From: QQWI01 sp964522015
GTDB taxonomy: Bacteria > Bacillota > Clostridia > Peptostreptococcales > Acidaminobacteraceae
Direction of reading: 5' to 3'
DNA: 19,653 nt
NCBI GenBank assembly: GCA_964522015.1
Contig: CAZFST010000048.1
Span: 1 to 19,653, forward strand
The notes beneath the pieces are model-generated. The model searched no databases. It saw nothing but the letters and a program-made list of their open reading frames with translations, and was not told where the DNA came from. Shown here one piece after another: positions 1-6,309 of this stretch. The translations under genes were made by a program, and so were the position numbers. Each line of letters opens with the position of its first letter. Within the stretch, counting starts at the first letter, position 1.

Positions 1-42
1 AGCTTTTGTAGGTTCTAGACGGAATTTATAGGCGCGTTCCAT
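1..42 (-). CDS. tnpB: TnpB RNA-guided nuclease, N-terminal fragment (cut by window edge)
   Basis: The minus strand reads MERAYKFRLEPTKA from an ATG at 42-40, preceded by GGGGAGG eight bases upstream. This is the typical start of TnpB/OrfB (the YKFRLYP-like first beta strand). TnpB proteins are RuvC-type RNA-guided nucleases that favour retention of their element by cutting the empty target site. Only 14 codons are visible, so intactness cannot be judged. Arg8, usually conserved in this motif, is present here but is Cys in the right-hand copy. Confidence 0.8.
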   Translation of the reverse strand, partial: MERAYKFRLEPTKA

Positions 43-63
43 GTACAATACCTCCCCAAAACA

Positions 64-89
64 CGAACATATGTTCTGGTTTTATTGTA
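64..89 (-). promoter_or_regulatory. tnpB promoter -10 with overlapping LexA/DinR-like SOS box (left copy)
   Basis: On the minus strand a TACAAT -10 (89-84) is followed six bases later by a palindrome at 77-64. Read on the plus strand this is CGAACATATGTTCT, matching 13 of 14 positions of the Gram-positive LexA/DinR consensus CGAACRNRYGTTYC. The box covers the expected transcription start, where a repressor would block initiation. No good -35 is visible. The right-hand copy preserves the box. Confidence 0.6.
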
Positions 90-124
90 CCACTTTCTCG
101 GCAATATGACTAGTGATTTGCTCG

Positions 125-146
125 AAAAAACGCCTCATTTGAGGCG
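125..146 (-). terminator. Intrinsic terminator inside the element's left end (left copy)
   Basis: CGCCTC-AAAT-GAGGCG followed by six T residues on the minus strand, upstream of the tnpB promoter and in the same direction. It would stop read-through from flanking host genes into tnpB. The right copy has the same hairpin with seven T residues. Confidence 0.65.
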
Positions 147-158
147 CAGGCAATTCAT

Positions 159-208
159 CTCCCGCCTTTGCTCTCACTACGTGAGCAAGGAAGGCTAAGA
201 GGTGGGAG
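159..208 (-). repeat. Imperfect left-end hairpin of the IS element (left copy)
   Basis: CTCCC (159-163) pairs with GGGAG (204-208), GCCTT (164-168) with AAGGC (191-195), and CTCAC (173-177) with GTGAG (181-185), with bulges. Subterminal imperfect hairpins are the ends recognised as single strands by IS200/IS605 transposases. Two of the differences from the right copy fall in these arms. Confidence 0.6.
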
Positions 209-263
209 TATTCTTGCCAGGGATGATAAAAGTATGACCGGTCAAGAATAACAAGGTGAAGCT

Positions 264-1244
264 ATGACAATTAAAGATTATTTACAAACCACAGTGGATT
301 ATATTGAACAATGTATTGAAGAGAATGTCAATCAGGAGCTCTGCTTGGATGCTATTGCCAAGCACATTGGATTTTCTAAGTATTACCTCAATAGCATGTT
401 TAGCATTTACACAGGGCTGTCAATCATGGCCTATGTGCGCAGGCGTAAGCTTTGTAAGGGCCTTGAGTGGGTAAAAAGCACTGAACGGCTTAGCGATGTT
501 GCCGCAAAGCTGGGTTATTCCAGTGAAAGGGCTTTTTCAAGGGCTGTGACTACTGAATACGGTCACTCCCCTAGCTATTATTGGCACAATCCATTGCCCC
601 TGCGCCGCAAGTTGATCATCTATGATTTAACAATGGACTTGAACCCAACCATGTTTGATTTGTCTTATCCCAAATCACAAATTGAAATTCAAAAAAACTT
701 AATGGAAAAAGGAGTGGCAGCCATGAAAAATTATTTAAGTGATGTGCGATACGAAGCCATTTTACCAATGACTGTTATCAGCGGTGTGGCAGTAGGCAGC
801 GAACCAGAAGATCAAATTATTAGCTTAATGAACCAGATGGCAAGTGAATATGGCATTGTTGTTCAGCGCCAATTTGGATTTGATTCCCCTGTAGAGGGCG
901 ATCAAGATGCCACCGTCTATCGTGGCTACGAATACTGGTTAGTTGTCCAGCCCACAGAGATTTCAAAGTTACCAAGCCCCAGCTTTACCTTTGAACAGAC
1001 CTCGATTCATACAAAGCAAATCCCCGGTTATCGTTATGCCACGCTGACGATTGAAAATCCATTTGAAAACCCCTTTGAGCGGATCCCCGGCGGTTGGAAA
1101 GCCCTCCTATCCTGGCTTGAAGCCCATGATTTTAAAGATGCCGGTCCTAAATTAGTCACAGGGAATTGCCTAGAGGAAGTCATCACATCTGAAGATACCA
1201 CCAATACAGTCATGCATATTTACGTGCCCATCGATAGCATTTAA
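264..1244 (+). CDS. AraC-type HTH regulator with C-terminal GyrI-like effector domain
   Basis: The first 110 or so residues form an AraC/XylS DNA-binding domain with two helix-turn-helices (LDAIAKHIGFSKYYLNSMF and LSDVAAKLGYSSERAFSRA), ending in the usual GHSPSYY segment. Residues from about 160 to 326 resemble the GyrI-like/AraC_E_bind small-molecule domain (RYATLTIENPFENPF, then GGWKALLSWLEAH). The order HTH then GyrI-like domain is that of the Rob/BmrR-like group that senses drugs or other hydrophobic ligands. The start has AAGGTGA just upstream. Its stop overlaps the stop of the convergent ABC-F gene within TTAA (1241-1244). No convincing promoter lies in the 38 bp left between it and the IS element. 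A role in controlling the adjacent MFS/ABC-F genes is possible but not shown. Confidence 0.85.
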   Translation: MTIKDYLQTTVDYIEQCIEENVNQELCLDAIAKHIGFSKYYLNSMFSIYTGLSIMAYVRRRKLCKGLEWVKSTERLSDVAAKLGYSSERAFSRAVTTEYGHSPSYYWHNPLPLRRKLIIYDLTMDLNPTMFDLSYPKSQIEIQKNLMEKGVAAMKNYLSDVRYEAILPMTVISGVAVGSEPEDQIISLMNQMASEYGIVVQRQFGFDSPVEGDQDATVYRGYEYWLVVQPTEISKLPSPSFTFEQTSIHTKQIPGYRYATLTIENPFENPFERIPGGWKALLSWLEAHDFKDAGPKLVTGNCLEEVITSEDTTNTVMHIYVPIDSI

Positions 1245-3178
1245 TGGCATTCTTGACAGGACAACCATTCCTCAATTTTGGATTCCAGCTGTGTTTTAAG
1301 ACTTTCAAGCTGGGGCTGTAGGGTGGTGAGTTTCACATAATCAGCTGCGGCAAGGTCAATTTCAAGGGTCAATTCACTGATATGATTTTCCAGTGAGTTG
1401 ATCTTTTCTTCTATAATCTGAAGCTTTAAAGGGTTAATCTTTTGGCGCTTGGGAGTCTTGCCCTGCGGGTTTGAGCCATTTTCAGAGGTTGTGGTGGAAA
1501 CATTAGTCGAGGTGGAGCACTCTGTTGAAGGGGCTGTACCAGTGACTTTCAATGGTTTCCTCTGGCCGATTTTCTCCCGCTGGGCTACAAAGTCCTCGTA
1601 GTTGCCGTCGATACTGACCATCTGTCCATTGTTAAGCCAGAGTATTCGATCGGCCACCATATTGATAAAATAACGGTCATGGGAAATGAACATCACCGTA
1701 CCGGTGAAATCCTCCAAGGTCTGCTCCAGACTTTCTTTGGACTGGATGTCAAGGTGGTTGGTGGGTTCATCCAGAAGCATCAACTGATAAGTGGACAATG
1801 TAAAAAGCATGAGCATCATGCGACTTTTTTCGCCACCTGACATGGAGCCAATGCTGCGAAAGACCTCTTCGCTTTTAAAGCCGTAACGGGCCAGCATATT
1901 TCGGGCGGGGCCGGTGGTCAAGTGACCATTTTGAATGACGTAATCTAAAATGCTCATCTGTTCATTTGGAAAGCTGACTTCTTGCTCAAGGTAACCAATG
2001 GTTGCGCCTTCAGCCGTTTTTAACAAGCCTTGGTCCATTGGAAGTTGTCCCAGTAGCCCCTTCATGATTGAGGATTTGCCCGTACCATTTGCGCCGATGA
2101 GACACACTTTCTCCCCGCGAAAGACTTCAAAATCTAGATTTTCAAAGAGTGTACGTGTTCCGAACTCTTTGCCAATGCCCTCTGCAGTTATCATCCGTTT
2201 GCTGGATTTGTGTTGGGCCTCGATTTTAAAATCAAAGTCGTGTAAATTGGCATCGGGTCTACTGAGTTTTTCCATTTCTTCAAGGCGTTTTGAAAATTGG
2301 CGGACCTTATCAAAAAAACTAGGGTTATTACTCTTTTGCCCCCATAGTTGAAATCGCTTGATTGCGGCTTCTAGTCCTTTGATTTTTCGCTGTTGGTTTT
2401 TATAAGCTTTGAGATCACGGGCAAGTCGTGCTTCTTTTTCCATGGTGTAAAGGGAATAGTTACCATGAAAAACGTGGGATTTACCAAAGGCAATTTCTGC
2501 GATTTTGGTCACGGTTTGGTCTAAAAAGTAGCGATCGTGGGAAATGATGATCACGGCGCCTTCGTAGCGGGTGATAAAATCTTCAAGCCATTCGAGCATC
2601 TGGGTGTCAAGGTGGTTGGTGGGTTCATCAAGGAGCAAAACTCCGGGTTTTTCCAGTAATAGTTTGGCAATAGCCACACGGGTTTTTTCACCACCAGAAA
2701 GTTGTTCGTAGGGTTTAGTCAGATGCTCATTTAATTTAAAGGCTTCTACAATTTGACTGATTTCAACTTCAGCTTCATAGCCCCCCAAGGTCTCAAATCG
2801 AATTTGAAGGTCACTATACCGTGTGAGGGTGTCATTGTCATTGATGCCAGCCGCCAGTTGTTCTTCAAGTAGGCCCATGTTGGCTTCGATTTGACTTAAG
2901 TGTTCGAAGGGTTTTCTCAGCACTTGATTGACACTATGATTAAAAAACTGCACGGGTATTTGTGGCAAATAACCAATGGTGACACCTTTTCGCGTTTGAA
3001 TAGTGCCAGTGGTGGCTGCTTCTTCACCTGTAATAATTCTAAAAAGTGTGGTTTTACCCGCACCATTGTTGCCAATTAGACCAATTTTATCTCCTGTATA
3101 AATTTCTAGATGAACATCTTCTAAGACGGTTTCTTGATAATACTTCTTATTGATATGATTAAGTGCTAAATCTAGCAT
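1241..3178 (-). CDS. ABC-F family ATPase (possible antibiotic ribosomal protection factor)
   Basis: A 645-residue soluble protein with two ABC ATPase domains and no membrane segment. Domain 1 has Walker A GNNGAGKTT (about residue 36), signature LSGGEKTR and Walker B LLLDEPTNHLD. Domain 2 has GANGTGKSS, MSGGEKSR and LLDEPTNHLD. Between them lies the charged helical linker of ABC-F proteins, which reaches the ribosomal P-site tRNA. After residue 540 come a Ser/Thr-rich stretch and a terminal coiled coil (LQIIEEKINSLENHISEL), as in Uup/YfmR. ABC-F proteins act on the ribosome, either as translation factors or by displacing antibiotics. The start has GGAGG nearby. It lies 29 bp behind the MFS gene, and the attenuator-like leader of that operon favours a resistance role, but sequence alone does not separate resistance from housekeeping members. 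Confidence 0.9.
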   Translation of the reverse strand: MLDLALNHINKKYYQETVLEDVHLEIYTGDKIGLIGNNGAGKTTLFRIITGEEAATTGTIQTRKGVTIGYLPQIPVQFFNHSVNQVLRKPFEHLSQIEANMGLLEEQLAAGINDNDTLTRYSDLQIRFETLGGYEAEVEISQIVEAFKLNEHLTKPYEQLSGGEKTRVAIAKLLLEKPGVLLLDEPTNHLDTQMLEWLEDFITRYEGAVIIISHDRYFLDQTVTKIAEIAFGKSHVFHGNYSLYTMEKEARLARDLKAYKNQQRKIKGLEAAIKRFQLWGQKSNNPSFFDKVRQFSKRLEEMEKLSRPDANLHDFDFKIEAQHKSSKRMITAEGIGKEFGTRTLFENLDFEVFRGEKVCLIGANGTGKSSIMKGLLGQLPMDQGLLKTAEGATIGYLEQEVSFPNEQMSILDYVIQNGHLTTGPARNMLARYGFKSEEVFRSIGSMSGGEKSRMMLMLFTLSTYQLMLLDEPTNHLDIQSKESLEQTLEDFTGTVMFISHDRYFINMVADRILWLNNGQMVSIDGNYEDFVAQREKIGQRKPLKVTGTAPSTECSTSTNVSTTTSENGSNPQGKTPKRQKINPLKLQIIEEKINSLENHISELTLEIDLAAADYVKLTTLQPQLESLKTQLESKIEEWLSCQECH

Positions 3179-3207
3179 ATTAGACCTCCATAGAATCTTG
3201 AATTGTG

Positions 3208-4413
3208 TTATTTTGATGTGTTATTTTGAGTATCTTGAATTGAGCGTTTGAGTACCAGGTAGTTATAGCCCATAGTAGGAAAAGCAGCTGCAAATACAGC
3301 GATGAAAGCGACTTTGAAGCTAAATTGACTTGCAATTAGACCAAATAAGGGGAAAAGTACAATCATCATCATGCTAAAGACCATGGCTTGAAAGGATAAA
3401 AGTGTGGCTCTATGTTCGCTGGGAATCATTTGATTGATGTAGTCAGAAAAGCTTACAAATAGGACCCCGTCTATACAAGCAAGTGCAATAAAGAAGACTG
3501 TTTTAAATGGAAAAAAGGCCAATCCAAATAGGGTGATCAAGGTGGCAAGGGTACTGAATTTTATGATTTTTAGACGACCAAATTTCTTTTCAAACCAATG
3601 GGCTTTTGTACTAAAGATGATGGTAGCCAGAGCGCATACGGCAAGGATGATACCAATCAAGGCTTCTGAAAACCCACGGTCTTTCAAATAATTTTGTGAA
3701 TAAAAGTATAATGTGGTGTGAAAAAGCGAAAAGCTTTCTAAAAAGATGACGTAATTGAGTATTTGTTTATTGGTAGCGATGATGTTGATCGATTCTCTTA
3801 TGTGTGTCAATAAGCCTGATTTTTTTGAAGTGATTTGTGCATGCGCTCTTTCTTTTTGTAGTGGTTCTTTAAAGGAAAGTGCTGAAAGTAGTGCGACACC
3901 GTTAATGGCTAAAGAAATTGTGTATCCTAAATCATAGTTGAAAGTTGCAATCCAGCCACCTACGATAAGAGAAATGAGTTTGGCGGATTGAAAGCAGACC
4001 TCTTGTATGCCCTTAATTTTCATGTACCGTGGTGTCTCGTCCAATTCAACTAAGGTGTCATAAACTAGGGCATCTCCAGCACCTGATTCTAAGTTGTACC
4101 CCAGTGCAGTACACACAAAGGCAAGTGCAAACCCCCAAAAGCCATTTGCGCAGAGCATTAAAGCGGTGGATACCAAGTTGAGAAGTCTACCAAGCACCCG
4201 AGATGTTTTTCTGCCAAAGCGATCAGCGATGATCCCAGTGGGTATTTCCATGGTCATGCCAGTGATGTGAAAAATACTTTCCAAAATACCAATTTGCACA
4301 AGACTCATGCCACGATGGGCTAAGTAGAGCATCCATATGGCATCTGTTATTCCCACTGAAGCAATAAAAGTAAAGATATAATTCTTTAGAATGTTCTTTT
4401 TAAGTTGTTGCAT
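3208..4413 (-). CDS. MFS transporter, likely drug exporter
   Basis: About 401 residues with roughly 12 hydrophobic segments. The MFS motif A occurs as GIIADRFGRKTSR in the loop after the second segment. ATG at 4413-4411 is chosen because GGGAGGA lies seven bases upstream; the in-frame TTG six bases earlier would sit directly against that site. The gene is first in an operon with the ABC-F ATPase. An intrinsic terminator ends only a few bases before its ribosome binding site and short ORFs precede that, so expression probably depends on read-through. The substrate is unknown; the ABC-F partner and the leader suggest a ribosome-targeting antibiotic. It is a full-length member of the family. Confidence 0.85.
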   Translation of the reverse strand: MQQLKKNILKNYIFTFIASVGITDAIWMLYLAHRGMSLVQIGILESIFHITGMTMEIPTGIIADRFGRKTSRVLGRLLNLVSTALMLCANGFWGFALAFVCTALGYNLESGAGDALVYDTLVELDETPRYMKIKGIQEVCFQSAKLISLIVGGWIATFNYDLGYTISLAINGVALLSALSFKEPLQKERAHAQITSKKSGLLTHIRESINIIATNKQILNYVIFLESFSLFHTTLYFYSQNYLKDRGFSEALIGIILAVCALATIIFSTKAHWFEKKFGRLKIIKFSTLATLITLFGLAFFPFKTVFFIALACIDGVLFVSFSDYINQMIPSEHRATLLSFQAMVFSMMMIVLFPLFGLIASQFSFKVAFIAVFAAAFPTMGYNYLVLKRSIQDTQNNTSK

Positions 4414-4430
4414 GTTCAATTCCTCCCAAT

Positions 4431-4459
4431 AAAAAAACCCCCATGAAAAATCATGGGGG
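4431..4459 (-). terminator. Leader intrinsic terminator before the MFS/ABC-F operon (attenuator)
   Basis: A perfect 9-bp stem, CCCCCATGA with TCATGGGGG (4438-4446 and 4451-4459) around AAAA, followed on the minus strand by seven T residues (4437-4431). The GGGAGGA ribosome binding site of the MFS gene begins four bases after the T run. There is no U tract on the plus strand, so it acts on minus-strand transcripts entering the operon. This is attenuation geometry rather than an end-of-gene terminator. Confidence 0.8.
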
Positions 4460-4480
4460 TTGTCCCTTTTGATTTGCCAT
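4451..4480 (-). CDS. Possible 9-codon second leader ORF reaching into the terminator
   Basis: ATG at 4480 follows the stop of the 37-codon ORF immediately (TAA TAA ATG) and encodes MANQKGQPP. Its TGA (4453-4451) is part of the terminator's first stem arm, so a ribosome finishing this ORF would prevent the terminator from folding. No strong ribosome binding site is present (only AGTGG), so translation would rest on reinitiation. It is reported because of its placement; its coding status is uncertain. Confidence 0.35.
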   Translation of the reverse strand: MANQKGQPP

Positions 4481-4483
4481 TTA

Positions 4484-4597
4484 TTACCACTGTTTAGATA
4501 GAGTTATCCCGTAAACAGTAAAAATAAACGTCACACCGAAAAGAGCAAGTGGTAACTGATCAATTGTTAATTTAGAAACAGCGATTTGATGAGTCAT
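4484..4597 (-). CDS. 37-residue hydrophobic leader peptide or small membrane protein
   Basis: AAAGGAG lies seven bases before ATG 4597, and the ORF runs to TAA at 4486-4484. The peptide begins MTHQIAVSKLTIDQLP, has a hydrophobic middle (LALFGVTFIFTVYGI) and ends in TLSKQW. It lies between a good promoter and the leader terminator of the MFS/ABC-F operon. Upstream ORFs in this place commonly sense ribosome-targeting drugs by stalling (known cases include erm, cat, msr(D), bmrCD and Listeria lmo0919). Its final codons fall within an 8-bp inverted repeat. It could instead be a genuine one-segment membrane protein. I do not recognise the family. Confidence 0.6.
   Translation of the reverse strand: MTHQIAVSKLTIDQLPLALFGVTFIFTVYGITLSKQW
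4489..4519 (-). promoter_or_regulatory. Hairpin at the 3' end of the leader ORF
   Basis: ACTGTTTA (4489-4496) and TAAACAGT (4512-4519) form a perfect 8-bp stem with a 15-base loop, spanning about the last eleven codons of the 37-codon ORF. A ribosome on these codons would open it. It is followed by the terminator, the order seen in translation-coupled attenuators. I found no clear pairing between its arms and the terminator arms. Confidence 0.5.
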
Positions 4598-4626
4598 GAA
4601 CTTGCTCCTTTCTTTAAATTTAAGAG

Positions 4627-4670
4627 TTGGTTTGGGAGTCAAAAGTATTTAGTTGAGCCCAAATGTCCAA
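4627..4670 (-). promoter_or_regulatory. Upstream hairpin in the MFS/ABC-F leader
   Basis: TTGG-TTTGGG (4627-4636) pairs with CCCAAA-TGT-CCAA (4658-4670), a 6+4-bp stem with a three-base bulge. It lies in the transcript between the promoter and the 37-codon ORF. It lengthens the structured leader; its role is unknown. Confidence 0.35.
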
Positions 4671-4702
4671 TTGTTTGATAATGATACGACTAGTTCTTTT
4701 TC

Positions 4703-4731
4703 AGTCTAGCACAAATTAAGTTATCTGACAA
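4703..4731 (-). promoter_or_regulatory. Promoter of the MFS/ABC-F operon
   Basis: On the minus strand TTGTCA (4731-4726), a 17-base spacer and TAGACT (4708-4703). This predicts a leader of about 280 bases before the MFS gene, containing the hairpins, ORFs and terminator described here. Confidence 0.65.
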
Positions 4732-4823
4732 CTTAGCAATGCGGATGATACCAGCAGAAAGGTGGATTAAACCATTATAATCGAGGATTCTCAAGACCAT
4801 TGGAGGGTGTTACAATGTAATGA

Positions 4824-4882
4824 GGTAATCAGATGATTAGGTAATGACGTCATAGGGTAATTTGTAGAAAAATCAGATGATT
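4824..4882 (+). repeat. 16-bp phased GGTAAT repeats with AATCAGATGATT repeats
   Basis: GGTAAT occurs at 4824, 4840 and 4856, exactly 16 bp apart. AATCAGATGATT, with AATCA/TGATT arms, occurs at 4827-4838 and again at 4871-4882, and the perfect palindrome ATGACGTCAT lies at 4844-4853. The cluster ends just before the radical SAM gene and may be a regulatory region. A TATAAT at 4776-4781 could be a -10 but lacks a matching -35. Confidence 0.4.
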
Positions 4883-4904
4883 GAATCATAAAAAGGTGGT
4901 TTCG

Positions 4905-5777
4905 ATGCACTTTAAAGAATACAAAAACATATTGTCACCAAAAAACGGGATGAATATCTACAGGGGTTGTACCCATGGCTGTATTTATTGCGATAGTCGC
5001 AGTAAATGCTATCACATTGATCATGATTTTGAAGATATAGAAGTCAAGACAAATGCACCGCAAATTCTTGAAGACGCACTGATGCGAAGGCGTCAAAAAT
5101 GTATGGTGAGCACTGGCGCCATGACTGATCCTTACATCCATCTGGAAAAAGAACTTGGCTATACTAGGCAGTGTCTTGAGGTGATTGCCAAGCATGGCTT
5201 TGGACTGTGCATACAAACTAAGTCTTCGCTTATATTAAGAGATCTTGACCTCTTAAAGCGCATCAATGAAAAAGCCAAGGTGGTTGTTGAAATGACCCTT
5301 ACCACCTTTGACGAGGCCCTATGCTCATTGGTTGAGCCGTCTGTCTCTACCACCAAGGAGCGTTATGAGACCTTAAAGATTTTGAATGAAAACGGTATTG
5401 CCACGGTGGTATGGCTTTCACCACTGCTGCCTTTTATCAATGACACGGTGGAAAACGTCCAGGGCATTCTAGATTATTGCGTGGCGGCCAAGGTTTATGC
5501 AATTATGTATTTTGGAGCAGGAGTGACCATGCGTGAAGGGAATCGTGAGCACTTCTATCAACAACTGGACCGCCATTTTCCAGGTATCAAGGGCTGTTAC
5601 ATGCAAGCCTTTGGGAGTCAGTATATCTGTGATAGCCCAAATGGCCGAGAAATTGATGAATTGGTTTATCGTACCTGTAAGGAACATGGAATTTTGTGCG
5701 GTACCACAAGTGTTTTTGAGTACCTACACACTTTTGAAAGTAAAAGCACCCAAGAGCAATTGACATTTGATTTTTAG
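4905..5777 (+). CDS. Radical SAM protein, SplB-like/Rv2578c-type family
   Basis: A 290-residue protein whose cluster motif RGCTHGCIYC supplies Cys22, Cys26 and Cys29 in the CX3CX2C arrangement that binds the [4Fe-4S] cluster and S-adenosylmethionine. The following segments (VSTGAMTDPYIHLEKELG, FGLCIQTKSSLILRDLDLL) fit the COG1533 group related to spore photoproduct lyase. The start ATG 4905 is preceded by AAGGTGG at good spacing; an in-frame TTG at 4881 has none. The C-terminal part carries further cysteines (YRTCKEHGILCGT). No neighbour indicates the substrate. It is not the spore photoproduct lyase itself as far as the motifs show. Confidence 0.85.
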   Translation: MHFKEYKNILSPKNGMNIYRGCTHGCIYCDSRSKCYHIDHDFEDIEVKTNAPQILEDALMRRRQKCMVSTGAMTDPYIHLEKELGYTRQCLEVIAKHGFGLCIQTKSSLILRDLDLLKRINEKAKVVVEMTLTTFDEALCSLVEPSVSTTKERYETLKILNENGIATVVWLSPLLPFINDTVENVQGILDYCVAAKVYAIMYFGAGVTMREGNREHFYQQLDRHFPGIKGCYMQAFGSQYICDSPNGREIDELVYRTCKEHGILCGTTSVFEYLHTFESKSTQEQLTFDF

Positions 5778-5827
5778 AGCATCTGTCATTAGTTTGTAGA
5801 GAATTTTTAGAGAATTGAAATTTTGTG

Positions 5828-5866
5828 TGTTTACAGGATTCCCTAACTATGTTATTCTTGTAAACA
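5828..5866 (+). promoter_or_regulatory. Promoter of the T-box–thrS unit, flanked by an inverted repeat
   Basis: TTTACA (5830-5835), a 17-base spacer and TATTCT (5853-5858). A perfect 8-bp inverted repeat, TGTTTACA (5828-5835) and TGTAAACA (5859-5866), embraces the promoter, its arms 31 bp apart centre to centre (about three helical turns). This could be an operator pair or chance. Confidence 0.6.
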
Positions 5867-6135
5867 ATATTAGCGAAACATATTAGCTATGATAAGGACG
5901 AGTAAGTAAAAGGTTGTCACTAGAGAAAACTTGCCTAGAGGTGGAAGCGAGTTTAGACTAACATTACTGAAAACCACCTTTGAGCTGCAGGCTGAAACCG
6001 TAAGGGAATAAGTTTTGCCGGCCGACGCCGTTATCGTCTTTCAAGAGGCACATGTTTTAGGTGTGTCATTTGGGTGGAACCGTGTGAGTCTAGATTGCTT
6101 GCGCCCCGACAGGGGGCATCAATCTGGGCTTTTTT
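5866..6135 (+). ncRNA. T-box leader riboswitch, threonine specific
   Basis: The conserved T-box sequence TGGGTGGAACCG is at 6071-6082. Stem I begins with the typical GATAAGGACGAGTAAGTA segment near 5891. The specifier is most likely ACC (Thr) at 5973-5975, in GAAAACCACC; a second ACC follows at 5976. The element ends in an intrinsic terminator. T-box RNAs bind the matching uncharged tRNA directly, which favours the antiterminator. The threonine specifier agrees with the downstream thrS gene. An apparent ORF over 6015-6200 is an accident of this RNA. Confidence 0.93.
6092..6135 (+). terminator. T-box terminator hairpin
   Basis: AGATTG (6092-6097) pairs with CAATCT (6120-6125) and the inner TGCGCCCC with GGGGGCA, followed by a run of T residues at 6130-6135. 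The 5' arm lies just after the T-box sequence, as expected for the terminator/antiterminator switch. Confidence 0.85.
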
Positions 6136-6159
6136 GTTTGGAAAAAAGGGGGTGGCATC

Positions 6160-6246
6160 ATGAGAAAACTATTGTTTATAACACGACTAAATGCTTTTGA
6201 TAAAGCCATTGTCTGCTTTAGCACTTGTGGGGGAACTTTCACCTGA
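6160..6246 (+). CDS. 28-codon ORF between T-box and thrS, possible leader peptide
   Basis: The ATG at 6160 has an AGGGGG-rich ribosome binding site ten bases before it, among the strongest in this unit. The peptide begins MRKLLFITRLNAF and ends in STCGGTFT, so three of the last seven residues are threonine (ACT, ACT, ACC). Its stop forms the 5' arm of a hairpin ACCTGA/TCAGGT (6241-6246, 6255-6260), and another inverted repeat, TAAAGC/GCTTTA, lies inside it (6201-6206, 6215-6220). It lies after the T-box terminator and ends 63 bases before thrS. It could give a second translation-based response to threonyl-tRNA supply, or be a chance ORF. No homologue is recognised. Confidence 0.45.
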   Translation: MRKLLFITRLNAFDKAIVCFSTCGGTFT

Positions 6247-6309
6247 CGCTTACTTCAGGTAATGGACATCTAAACCATAAATAACCCTAAAAGGCGAGAG
6301 GATACCCAA

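Larger units (their letters stand above)
1..225 (-). mobile_element. Left-edge copy of a tnpB-only IS200/IS605-type element (left end only)
   Basis: Reverse-complemented, this segment matches 19394-19618 with about ten substitutions, nearly all transitions, and no gaps. It holds the element's left end: a structured GC-rich segment, a U-tailed hairpin, a promoter with a SOS-like box, a ribosome binding site and the first 14 codons of tnpB. No tnpA lies between left end and tnpB, so this looks like an IS1341-style tnpB-only element, although the rest is outside the window. The boundary is placed where the shared flank TTTTAT (226-231, minus strand) meets CATCCC. IS200/IS605 elements insert beside a fixed short target, so that flank is probably target rather than element. 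The element stops 38 bp before the AraC-type gene. Confidence 0.85.

Noticed and set aside
1241..1244. Overlap of the AraC-type and ABC-F genes as a sign of error
   Set aside because: The stop codons simply share the self-complementary TTAA; both proteins have complete C-termini.
1998..2351. A 117-codon plus-strand open frame
   Set aside because: It is antisense to the middle of the ABC-F gene, has no ribosome binding site and no recognisable domain.
5469..5763. Open frames on both strands within the radical SAM gene
   Set aside because: They overlap a gene with clear cluster motifs and continuous family similarity, so they are frame shadows.
6015..6200. A 61-codon open frame over the thrS leader
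   Set aside because: It runs through the T-box sequence and terminator of a clear riboswitch and has no ribosome binding site.
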